Origin: Halorientalis salina
Lineage (GTDB): Archaea; Halobacteriota; Halobacteria; Halobacteriales; Haloarculaceae
Assembly: GCF_005049285.1 (NCBI RefSeq)
Contig: NZ_SOSC01000004.1
Coordinates: forward strand, 227,149-291,148
Direction of reading: 5' to 3'
DNA: 64,000 bases
This document shows positions 31,232 through 39,078 of the stretch, piece by piece. A program made the translations under genes and the position numbers. The notes beneath the pieces are model-generated. The model saw only the letters and a program-made list of their open reading frames with translations. It did no database searches and had not been told where the DNA came from. Each line of letters begins with the position of its first letter. The stretch's first letter is position 1.

Positions 31232-32080
31232 TTACCGGTCGGACGCGTTACCGGAGCCGCTACTGCCGGCGGAGCCTCCCGAATCAGTTGTGCTATCGGT
31301 GGACTCGGTGTCGGTCGTTTCAGTATCCTCGGTTGCGGTTGTGGTCGTCTCCTCGTTCGTCTCAGTTTCGTCAGTCGTCTCGGCGTCGCTCTGTCCGCCG
31401 CGGTTTTGGCCGCGTTCGCGAGTGTCGGTCTGGTTGCCGTCGCTCGGTCGCTGGTCGCCGCCGCGGTCACCGCCGCGGGCCTGGTTACCCGCGTTCCCGG
31501 CGATGCTCCGGGCGATCTCGGAGACTTCCTGGCCGGTCATGTTGTTCGCCTGCGTGCGGAGCGTCTGGATGGCCGTCGCGTTGATGCCCTTCGATTCCAG
31601 CAGGTCCGCGGGCAGGCCCTGCGAGGCGTTGGCGGAGTCGTTCGCCGTCCGCTTGACGTTCTGTGACCGCGCGGAGAGTTCGGCCATGCGCGCTGCGAAC
31701 TGGCCCTGACTCATCGACCCGTTCTGTCGCGCTTCCCGAAGCTGTTCGCGCTGTTCGCTGAGGTTCCCGAGTTCCCGCTCGGTCTCGTTGACTTTCGCCG
31801 CGATGAGTGCGGCCTTCGACTCGTTGCTCGCCGCGCGAGCGACCGCCAGGCCGAAGCTTCGCGATTCGACCTCGCCGTCGAGTTCGGCTTCCTGCACGCC
31901 GACCACGCCGGAGAGGCGCTCACCCGGCGCGATACTCTCGTTCGATTCGTTCGTCGCGTTTGTCTGTGCGTTGTTCGCGTCCGCGGTCGCCGTCGAGGGA
32001 ACCGCACCGAGCGCCGTGCCGGCACCCAGCGTGCCGACGACGACCAGTGCAGCCATAATCACGGTCAGTGTTCGTCGCAT
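31232..32080 (-). CDS. Secreted coiled-coil/low-complexity protein (DUF7096-like)
   Basis: A 282-aa exported protein with a signal peptide (about 1-26, ending ALGA), a helical domain (about 45-190) rich in Glu/Gln/Ala (ELGNLSEQREQLREARQNG), and a long Arg/Gly then Thr/Glu/Ser/Asp tail. No C-terminal anchor helix is present. I believe the helical part corresponds to a haloarchaeal family listed as DUF7096. It lies between the two DUF7345-like genes in the same orientation. A TATA-like sequence at about 32108-32117 (minus strand) suggests its own leaderless start. Confidence 0.75.
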   Translation of the reverse strand: MRRTLTVIMAALVVVGTLGAGTALGAVPSTATADANNAQTNATNESNESIAPGERLSGVVGVQEAELDGEVESRSFGLAVARAASNESKAALIAAKVNETERELGNLSEQREQLREARQNGSMSQGQFAARMAELSARSQNVKRTANDSANASQGLPADLLESKGINATAIQTLRTQANNMTGQEVSEIARSIAGNAGNQARGGDRGGDQRPSDGNQTDTRERGQNRGGQSDAETTDETETNEETTTTATEDTETTDTESTDSTTDSGGSAGSSGSGNASDR

Positions 32081-32235
32081 TGTACCTCCTCCTTGGCCCC
32101 ATACCTCCATATAAATGGACGATAGCTGACCAGGTTCAACGACGATTAAACCGGATTAAGCCGGATTTCGGACCGCCGCAGTCCTGCGGTTTCTGGAAAA
32201 CAGTCCCGGAGCGGGTCGCTGAACCGTCGGTGGGT

Positions 32236-33333
32236 TTAAATACTATCGTCGTCGGGGTGGGAGAGGACGTTCTCGCGGCCGATGCGGAACACCTCGATCT
32301 CCTCTTCCTCCCTGAGCTTCGAGACGACCTGGCTGGTCTTGGCGTCGGTCCAGTCCAGCTGCGCGGCGACCTGCTGCTGTTTGACGCGGCCCCCTTCCGA
32401 TTCGAGGAGTCTGAGGACCTGTTCCTCGTTGCTCAGGAGTTCCTCGGGCGGTCCGTCGTCGCCCTCGTCCCGGTCGGCGACGTCGTCGCTCGCCCCGGCC
32501 GCTGCGCCGGCGTCACCGGCTGCGGTCTCCGTCCCGTCGGTGCCCGACTGGCCGACCAGCCCCTTCCGACGCGCCAGGAGATAGCCGCCGACGCCCAGTA
32601 CCAGCGCGACGACGGCGACACCGGCGAGCGTCGTTCCGGCGATGGTGCTGCCCGTGTCGGTCGCGGATTCGCTCGTGGCCACGACGCGGGGTCCCTCGGA
32701 CCCGAAGTCGCGGCGGCCCTCCCAGACGACGCCGCGGTCGAGTCGCTCGCTCGCGTTCGGCGAGACGCTCACGGCCCGATACTCCTCGGGCCAGTCGATG
32801 CGTAGCTGGGACTCCCCGTCGAGGTAGAACCCGGCCAGCGCGTCGCCGGCTTCGACGTGGGTCTCGTTCGCGGTGGCGAACCCCTCCCAGGTGAACCGGT
32901 ACCGGACGATCCCGTAGGACTGGCCGAGGTTCTGGCGCTCGGTCTCGACGCTGACGTTCCGGAGCGCCATCTCCCGGCCGGTGGCGTTTGCCGCGGTGCC
33001 GACGGTCCCGCCCATTCGGTCGGTGAACCGCGCGGTGAACGGTGCCGAATCGTTGCGGATGTCGGCGGCGACCGACTCGAAGGCGTCGGTCGTGTTCCGG
33101 TCGTCCAGCAGGACCCGGTACTCGATGGTCCAGTCGGCCGTCCCGTCGGCCCGCACGTCGGCTCGCAGCAGCACCCTGTCGGGGTCGACCGCAGTCTGCG
33201 TGCCCGTGATGTCGTCCGGGAGTGCGCCGGAGCGGTGCGTCGGCGTCTCGGCGGTCGCACCGCCGACGGCGACGAGACTCGCCGTTCCGAGAAGGACCAG
33301 TGCCAGTAGTGCGACCGTGCCCGCGCGTGCCAT
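32236..33333 (-). CDS. Membrane-tethered regulator: external DUF7345-like domain, TM helix, cytoplasmic winged helix
   Basis: A 365-aa protein. It has a signal/TM segment (about 5-27), an extracytoplasmic beta-rich domain (about 45-220), a TM helix (about 230-254), an acidic Ala/Gly linker, and a MarR-like winged helix (about 300-360: LRLLESEGGRVKQQQVAAQL and TDAKTSQVVSKLREEEEI, DUF7343-like). The layout is that of a one-component transmembrane regulator whose sensor faces outside while the DNA-binding domain stays in the cytoplasm. Its sensor domain is paralogous to the PGF-CTERM protein downstream. A TATA-like CTTTCAACG at 33355-33363 (minus strand) fits a leaderless start at the ATG giving MARAGTVALLALV. 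Confidence 0.85.
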   Translation of the reverse strand: MARAGTVALLALVLLGTASLVAVGGATAETPTHRSGALPDDITGTQTAVDPDRVLLRADVRADGTADWTIEYRVLLDDRNTTDAFESVAADIRNDSAPFTARFTDRMGGTVGTAANATGREMALRNVSVETERQNLGQSYGIVRYRFTWEGFATANETHVEAGDALAGFYLDGESQLRIDWPEEYRAVSVSPNASERLDRGVVWEGRRDFGSEGPRVVATSESATDTGSTIAGTTLAGVAVVALVLGVGGYLLARRKGLVGQSGTDGTETAAGDAGAAAGASDDVADRDEGDDGPPEELLSNEEQVLRLLESEGGRVKQQQVAAQLDWTDAKTSQVVSKLREEEEIEVFRIGRENVLSHPDDDSI

Positions 33334-33421
33334 CGATGCGCCGTTTACGCGGCGCGTTGAAAGCCTTTGTTGCCACCGCCGGGCCACAACCCCTATGTGT
33401 CAGCCCCGGGCATCTCTGCCT

Positions 33422-33604
33422 ATGACTTCCCGCGCGGCACTCGACGTCGAAGACCTCCTCAAGATCATCCTCCTGCTCGTCGTCGTCTGGATCGTCGTCG
33501 AGATCGTCGCCGAGTTCATCAGCGCCGTTCTCGGGCCGTTCCGGCCCGTCATCGGACTCGTCATCGTCGTCCTCATCGTCCTCTACCTGCTCGACCGGAT
33601 CTGA
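33422..33604 (+). CDS. Small two-helix membrane protein (DUF7554-like)
   Basis: A 60-aa protein. MTSRAALDVEDLLKIILLL opens a first hydrophobic helix, and a second is followed by a terminal LLDRI. The pattern matches a short conserved haloarchaeal membrane protein that I believe is catalogued as DUF7554. It is divergent from the tethered regulator, about 90 bases apart. Function unknown. Confidence 0.7.
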   Translation: MTSRAALDVEDLLKIILLLVVVWIVVEIVAEFISAVLGPFRPVIGLVIVVLIVLYLLDRI

Positions 33605-33682
33605 GATCGGACCCGACACTCCCTTTATATGCTACCTGCCGAGAATGCGAGGTTCGGACGGTAATTCTGTCGAAACCCGTGG

Positions 33683-33689
33683 TTTTATA
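33683..33689 (+). promoter_or_regulatory. TATA box of the 61-aa membrane protein gene
   Basis: TTTTATA is centred about 31 bases before the ATG. A further TTTATAT at about 33624-33630 could drive a longer product starting at 33645. Confidence 0.55.
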
Positions 33690-33716
33690 CTGAAACCAGT
33701 GGAAATTACCGGTAGC

Positions 33717-33902
33717 ATGGGGGAAGTCACGAAGCAGAAGGTCAGAAACCTCTTTATCTTCCTGGGGCTGGGACTGCTCCAGATCATGGTGATACTGGAG
33801 GGACTGGCCAACTACTACAGCATCACGGTGCCGCTGTACCCGCTGCAGTTCATCCTGCTCGGGTTCGTCTCCGTCGGGTTGTTCTTCATCGCGAAGTTCT
33901 GA
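33717..33902 (+). CDS. Small two-helix membrane protein, function unknown
   Basis: A 61-aa protein with a basic N-terminus (MGEVTKQKVRNLF) and two hydrophobic helices (about 12-28 and 41-59). A GTG-like start 72 bases upstream would add 24 residues but overlaps the promoter. I do not recognise the family. Confidence 0.6.
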   Translation: MGEVTKQKVRNLFIFLGLGLLQIMVILEGLANYYSITVPLYPLQFILLGFVSVGLFFIAKF

Positions 33903-33952
33903 CGGGACGATCAGCACGCTTATTCGCGGTCCCGTCGTGAGCACCGCCTGTC

Positions 33953-34459
33953 GTGTACAGCCTGAACGCGCCCGTCCCCTCGTCCGTCGCCGCCCTCGCG
34001 ACCGATCTGGCGAGCGACCTCGTCGGTGCACAGGCCCGGACCCGCGGCGGTCACACGCTCGTCGTCAAGCGACTCGCCGGCGACGACGCGGACTACGCCC
34101 ACCTGGAGGCCCGCGCCCGTGACGCGCTCAGGGGAACGCCCGCCTGTGAGGCCCGCGTCGCCGGTGCCGAGGTCTTCGAGTCCGTTCCCTCCGGAACCGC
34201 GCCCGTCGTCTACCTCCGCGTCGAGAGCCCCGGGCTCGTGGCGCTCCACGACCGACTCTGCGATCGGTTCGACCCGGTCGACGACATCGAGGGGGAGAAC
34301 TACGTCCCCCACGTCACGGTCGCTCGCGGGGGATCAATCGAGGCCGCACGGTCGCTGGCCGAACGGGACGTCGAGCCGGTGGAGTGGGTCGTCGACGACC
34401 TCGTCTTCTGGGACGCCAGGCGCGACCAGCCCGCAACTCACGTGTCGCTGCCGGCCTGA
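33953..34459 (+). CDS. 2H phosphoesterase superfamily protein (2'-5' RNA ligase-like)
   Basis: A 168-aa protein with the two His-x-Thr motifs that define the 2H fold: GGHTLVVKR near residue 28 and YVPHVTVARG near residue 122. The family includes RNA ligase/cyclic phosphodiesterases acting on 2',3'-cyclic ends. Here the first motif is closer to the N-terminus than in classical ThpR, so the substrate is uncertain. A GTG start is used, placed 30 bases after a CTTATT TATA-like box. Its stop overlaps the convergent histidine kinase gene by 22 bases. Confidence 0.78.
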   Translation: MYSLNAPVPSSVAALATDLASDLVGAQARTRGGHTLVVKRLAGDDADYAHLEARARDALRGTPACEARVAGAEVFESVPSGTAPVVYLRVESPGLVALHDRLCDRFDPVDDIEGENYVPHVTVARGGSIEAARSLAERDVEPVEWVVDDLVFWDARRDQPATHVSLPA

Positions 34460-37047
34460 TCGTCGGTGGCGTCGGGTGGGACCGTCGGCGGTTCGACTCC
34501 CGACAGTTGCTGGTCCGTGTGGGTCTTCGGGAGGGTCAGCCGGACGAGACTACCACGCGGGTCGTTTTCCTCGAACGTGAGCGTGCCGTCGGAGTGCGTG
34601 ACGATCCAGTTGACAAGCCACAGCCCCAGGCCGCTGCCGTGGTACAACGGGTCGATCTCGTCTTGTCCGGCCAGGACGGTCTGTTCCTGGGCGGGAATCC
34701 CCGGCCCGTCGTCCGCGATGTCGATTACGACGGTCTCGGGACGGGACTCGACGGTGACCGTGATCGTCGGTTCCGCGCGGTCGCTGTGGTCGATGGCGTT
34801 CTCGAGCAGTTCCCTGATGGCCTGCTCGATCTGCGGGATCGTCGCGGCGTGGACCTCGTCGGGCATCGTCAGGTCGATGGTCGCCTCGGGCGCTCGCTGG
34901 CGCAGTTCCCTCACCGGTCGCTCGATGAAGTCGGAGATCTCCAGCGGGCGGACGAGCCGCACCTGCGAGAGCACCTCGACGATCTTCCGCTCGCGTTCGG
35001 TCACGCCGAGCAACTGCTCGCCGGTCTCGATGATGCTCTCCGCGAGGTCGCCAGCCTCTTCGCCCGCTTCGGCGGCGATCAGTTCTGCGTTGCCGATGAT
35101 GACGCTCATCGCGTTCCGGAGGTTGTGTCGCAACACGCGGTCGAGGACGTCGAGCTGGCGTTCCCGGTCTTTCTGGGGCGTGACGTCCCGGAGCGTGGCG
35201 ACGACACCCTGGACCTCGCCGGTGTCCCCGTCTTCGAGCGGATAGTACCGGACGTCGAAGGTCCGGTCGGACCGGTCCGGTCGCGAGCGTTCCATCCGAT
35301 AGTGAACGGAGTCCCCGTCGAGCGCCCGGTCGAGATGCGGCTGGACGGTCTCCCACACGTCCGGTCCAAGGACGTCCTCGGGCGTCAGGTCAGTGACGTC
35401 CGCCTGCTCGATGTCGTGGTACTCCCGATAGCCCCGATTGGCGAACAGGTAGTTGTGGTCCGTGTCCGTCGCACAGATGAGGTCGTTCGCGCCTTCGATC
35501 GCCCGCTCGTACTGCTGGAGTTGCCCTTCCCGTTCTTTCTGTTTGGTGATGTCGGTCTGGATGGCGACGAAGGCCGTCACCTCGCCCTCGTCGTCGGTCA
35601 GCGGCGCGATCGTCTCGCGGGCGTGGTACAGCTCCCCGGATTTGCGCTGGTTGACGATCTCGCCGTTCCAGACCTCGCCGGCGAGGACGGTCTCCCAGAG
35701 GTTCTCGTAGTATTCGTCGGACATCTCCCCGGAGCCGAAGAGCCGTGGCGTCCGACCGATGGCTTCCTCGCTGCTGTACCCCGTGACGGACTCGAACGCG
35801 GGGTTGACGTACTCGATCGTGCCGTCCGTGTCGGTGATGATGATGACGTTCCCGGCGGATTCGACGGCGCGGCGGAACCGGCGCAGCGACCGTTCGTGCT
35901 CCCTGTGTTCGGTGACGTCCTCCTGGAAGCCGACGTATTGGGTCACCTGGCCGCTGTCGTCCACGATCGGCGCGACCGTCACGCGATTCCAGAACTCGGT
36001 GCCGTCCTTCCGGTAGTTCGAGAGCTCGACTGTGACGGAGGCTTCGGTCTCGATGGCCTCCCGCAACTCGGCGACTCGGTCCCCGTCCGTCAGTGCTCCC
36101 TGGAGCATGCGCGGGTTCCGCCCGACGAGTTCGTCCTCGCGATAGCCGGTCAGTTCCTGAAACCGGTCGTTGGCGTACACCAGCGGGTGGTCCTCCTGGG
36201 TAGCGTCGGCGATCGTGATGCCGACCGGGGCGTCGTCCATCACCCGCTCTTTCAGCGCGAGTTCCCGTTTGCGGGCTTTCTGCCGGGTGATGTCTCGGAC
36301 GACCAGGATGATCGCCGGCTCGTCCGACCACTCGATCCGTGTGGCCGTGACCTCGACCGACGCGTAGTTCCCGTCCAGGCCGACGAGCCGAGTCTCGCTG
36401 CGGTCGAGGCTCCGATCCCCGGTCTGGATGTCCTCGAGTTGGTCCGTCGAGAGCAGGCTGTCCTCCGGGATGGTGTCCGCGACGGGCATCCCGACGACGG
36501 CCGCGCTCGACGCCGCGTTGAGCAGTTCGACGCCGGCGTCGTTGACGAACTCGTAGTGGCCGTCGCGAACGATGGCGATCGTGTCGTGTGCCGCGTTGAG
36601 AACGTCTTTCGCCCGCGTCTCGGACTCGACGAGATTGCCCTGTGCTCGGGTGTAGGTGACCGACGCGTCGATCAGGTCAGCGAGTCGGTCCCACTGGTCC
36701 CGGTGGCGCTCTTTGACGAGATAGTCGGTCACGTCGGCGGAAATCGCGCGGCTGGCGATCCGTTCGTTCCCCTCGCTGGTAAACAGGATGAACGGCAGGT
36801 TGGGTGACTGGGCACGGACCGCCTCCAGAAAGGCGACGCCGTCGGTGTCGGGCAGGTCGTGATCGCTGACGATGCAATCGACCGGTGTGTCGGTCGCGAG
36901 GTACTCGAGTGCCTCCTCGACGGTGCGGACGGTCTCGAGCGAAACGTCACCGTCGGACGAAAGCCGTGCACCGATCCGCTCGGCGTACTCGGTATCAGCA
37001 GTGACTGCAAGCACGTGGACATCGCTTCGGTCCCCGTCAGGTGGCAT
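34438..37047 (-). CDS. Receiver-PAS(4)-histidine kinase
   Basis: An 869-aa soluble hybrid sensor. An N-terminal receiver domain has phospho-acceptor Asp62 in SDHDLPDTDG and Lys in DYLVKERHR. Four PAS/PAC domains follow (about 175-300, 300-430, 430-555 and 560-625). The HisKA-type helix has the haloarchaeal LRHNLRNAM motif (His641), and the HATPase ends in GSGLGLWLVNWIVTHS. Having the receiver first lets another kinase feed this one. The start is the ATG giving MPPDGDRSDVHV. The next PAS kinase lies immediately upstream, and the two share PAS sequence (QEDVTEH/QEDVTER), suggesting gene duplication. Confidence 0.9.
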   Translation of the reverse strand: MPPDGDRSDVHVLAVTADTEYAERIGARLSSDGDVSLETVRTVEEALEYLATDTPVDCIVSDHDLPDTDGVAFLEAVRAQSPNLPFILFTSEGNERIASRAISADVTDYLVKERHRDQWDRLADLIDASVTYTRAQGNLVESETRAKDVLNAAHDTIAIVRDGHYEFVNDAGVELLNAASSAAVVGMPVADTIPEDSLLSTDQLEDIQTGDRSLDRSETRLVGLDGNYASVEVTATRIEWSDEPAIILVVRDITRQKARKRELALKERVMDDAPVGITIADATQEDHPLVYANDRFQELTGYREDELVGRNPRMLQGALTDGDRVAELREAIETEASVTVELSNYRKDGTEFWNRVTVAPIVDDSGQVTQYVGFQEDVTEHREHERSLRRFRRAVESAGNVIIITDTDGTIEYVNPAFESVTGYSSEEAIGRTPRLFGSGEMSDEYYENLWETVLAGEVWNGEIVNQRKSGELYHARETIAPLTDDEGEVTAFVAIQTDITKQKEREGQLQQYERAIEGANDLICATDTDHNYLFANRGYREYHDIEQADVTDLTPEDVLGPDVWETVQPHLDRALDGDSVHYRMERSRPDRSDRTFDVRYYPLEDGDTGEVQGVVATLRDVTPQKDRERQLDVLDRVLRHNLRNAMSVIIGNAELIAAEAGEEAGDLAESIIETGEQLLGVTERERKIVEVLSQVRLVRPLEISDFIERPVRELRQRAPEATIDLTMPDEVHAATIPQIEQAIRELLENAIDHSDRAEPTITVTVESRPETVVIDIADDGPGIPAQEQTVLAGQDEIDPLYHGSGLGLWLVNWIVTHSDGTLTFEENDPRGSLVRLTLPKTHTDQQLSGVEPPTVPPDATDDQAGSDT

Positions 37048-37076
37048 TCTGCTAGCTGGTTTCTCCGGGGCTGTAC

Positions 37077-37088
37077 ATATATATATAT
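37077..37088 (-). promoter_or_regulatory. AT-repeat TATA box of the receiver-PAS kinase
   Basis: (AT)6 lies about 36 bases before the start codon on the minus strand and is one of the strongest TATA elements in the window. It predicts a short leader of about ten bases. Confidence 0.6.
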
Positions 37089-37129
37089 CTCGTCTTCTGA
37101 CCTTGCTATTGCCCGATCGTGTAACGTCG

Positions 37130-38959
37130 CTATCCAATCTGCTGGCGCTCCAGTTCGATACCGAAAACGGTCCCGTATGGGTCGGCGTCGTCGGCCGGGG
37201 GCTGGGTGTCACCGGACCGCCGGTCCGTTCTGTCCTCGACCCACACGTCACCGCCGTACTGATCGACCAGCGTGTTGACGAGATACAGCCCGATCCCGGT
37301 CCCGTTGCTTTCGAGTCCCTTCTCGCCTTTCCCGAAGATCTCCGTTTTGCGGTCGTCGGGGACGCCGGGGCCGTTGTCCGCGATCCGGACGACCACGCGG
37401 TCGCCGTGGTCGGTCACGGCGACCGTCACCTCCGGAACGTCGGCGTCGTTGTGCTGAATGGCGTTTTTCAGCACGTTCCGGAACACCGACCCCAGCATCT
37501 CGTTGGCCAGGACCGTCACCGCCGGTATCGGTCCCTCGACGGCGACGACTGCGTCCTCGTACGTCGAGCGAACCTCCTCGATCTGTGCCGCCAGCGACTC
37601 GTTGAGCGACACGGGTTCGCGCTCGGCGTCGGTCTGGAGCACCGTCTCGGCGAGATCGCGCGCCGTCTTCGTGAGTTCGATGGCGTTACTGGCGCTCTCG
37701 GCGATCGTCGAGAGATGTGGTTTGCCCGCCGCATCGACGTGGTCTTCGAGGAGTTCGGTGTAGGCGACGACCAGTTGCAGGTCGTTGCGGATGTCGTGGC
37801 GGACGACCTCGTTGAGCAGTTCGAGTTTGTCGCGCTGTGCTTCGAGTCGCTGTTCGTACGCTTTCCGCGTCGAAATGTCCTGAACGACCCCCTCGAAGTA
37901 GACCTCGCCGTCGTCTTCGACGACCACTGCCGTGGTTTGCCCCCAGAACTGCTCGCCGTCGACCCGCCGGAAGCGAAACTCCTGCTGGGCGAGTTCGCCC
38001 GCCGCCCGCAGTTGCTCGCTGAACGTCTGGCGGTCCGCCCGGTCGCAGTACAGCTCGCTCACGTCGCGCGCGAGGAAGTCCGCTTTCGAGTCCGCACCGA
38101 ACATCGACACGAGCGCCGGGTTCGCTTCGAGGAACTCGCCGTCGGGACCCGGCGTGCTACGGAACACCCCGACTGGCAGGTGGTCGACGAGTCGCTCGAA
38201 CCGCGCCACTTCCCGTTCCCGCTCGACGCGTTCGGTGACGTCCTCCTGGAAGCCGACGTAGTTCTCGACGGTGCCGCTCTCGTCCCGGATCGGCGCGATG
38301 GTCACGCGGTTCCAGAACTCGGTACCGTCTTTTCGGTAGTTGCGGAGTTCGGCGGTCACCGGCTCCTCGGCGTCGATACCCTCGCGCAACCGCCCGACCG
38401 GCTCCTCGTCGGTCCCTTCGCCCTGCATGAACCGGCAGTTCCGTCCCTGCACCTCGGCCTCGGAGTAGCCGGTCAGGCGCTCGAACTCCGCGTTCGCGTA
38501 GACGACCGGATTGTCCGCCTGCTGTGGGTCGGTGATCGTGATGCCGACCGGTGCCTCCTCCATGGCCCGCGTTTTCCACTGGAGCTCCGACTCCCGCGCG
38601 CTCGCCTCGGTGGCGTCGGTAACGCGAACGATCACCGCCGGGCCGTCGTCGACCTCGACGTCCGAGACGCCGATCTCGACCGGAAACGCCGACCCGTCTC
38701 GGCGCTGGTTGCGCCACTCGAACGGCTCTCCTGCCTCCGCTGCCCGCCCGAGCGCGTCGACGACCGACTCCTCCGACGCCCGATCGTCGGCCGTGAGCGT
38801 TCCGATATCGCGGTCGAGCAGTTCCCCCTCCGAGTAGCCGTGTAACTCGCAGTACCGCTGATTGACGTCGAGATGCGCGCCCGTTTCGAGGTCGACGACG
38901 GCCATCCCGTCGGGCGCGTGCTCGAACAGTGTCCGATAGTACCCGACATCCTCGGACAT
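37130..38959 (-). CDS. PAS(3-4)-histidine kinase
   Basis: A 609-aa soluble sensor kinase with three clear PAS/PAC domains (about 5-120, 125-250 and 255-375). A dimerisation helix LLNEVVRHDIRNDLQLV (His388) and a HATPase ending GIGLYLVNTLVDQYGGDVW follow. No receiver or membrane helix is seen. The ATG giving MSEDVGYYRTLFEHA is preferred because a TATATAAG element lies 32 bases before it. An upstream ATG sharing a base with the helicase stop (TGATG) could add 40 poorly conserved-looking residues. The receiver-PAS kinase downstream may be its partner. Confidence 0.88.
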   Translation of the reverse strand: MSEDVGYYRTLFEHAPDGMAVVDLETGAHLDVNQRYCELHGYSEGELLDRDIGTLTADDRASEESVVDALGRAAEAGEPFEWRNQRRDGSAFPVEIGVSDVEVDDGPAVIVRVTDATEASARESELQWKTRAMEEAPVGITITDPQQADNPVVYANAEFERLTGYSEAEVQGRNCRFMQGEGTDEEPVGRLREGIDAEEPVTAELRNYRKDGTEFWNRVTIAPIRDESGTVENYVGFQEDVTERVEREREVARFERLVDHLPVGVFRSTPGPDGEFLEANPALVSMFGADSKADFLARDVSELYCDRADRQTFSEQLRAAGELAQQEFRFRRVDGEQFWGQTTAVVVEDDGEVYFEGVVQDISTRKAYEQRLEAQRDKLELLNEVVRHDIRNDLQLVVAYTELLEDHVDAAGKPHLSTIAESASNAIELTKTARDLAETVLQTDAEREPVSLNESLAAQIEEVRSTYEDAVVAVEGPIPAVTVLANEMLGSVFRNVLKNAIQHNDADVPEVTVAVTDHGDRVVVRIADNGPGVPDDRKTEIFGKGEKGLESNGTGIGLYLVNTLVDQYGGDVWVEDRTDRRSGDTQPPADDADPYGTVFGIELERQQIG

Positions 38960-38987
38960 CGTGATTCCCGGAAGTTCACACCCCACG

Positions 38988-38995
38988 TATATAAG
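38988..38995 (-). promoter_or_regulatory. TATA box of the PAS kinase at 38.9 kb
   Basis: Minus-strand CTTATATA is centred 32 bases before the MSEDV start and lies inside the alternative 40-residue extension. Confidence 0.55.
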
Positions 38996-39078
38996 ATAGT
39001 GCACTCCGCGCACAGTTCCGGCCGGGGTCGAGGCGCTCCCTGCAGCTGACGGCAGTTCGGCTTTCGCCGGCGCATCCA

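Noticed and set aside
34384..36807. 807-codon plus-strand open frame opposite the receiver-PAS kinase
   Set aside because: Complement-frame shadow; Val/Asp/Arg repeats without motifs, while the minus strand encodes a full kinase.
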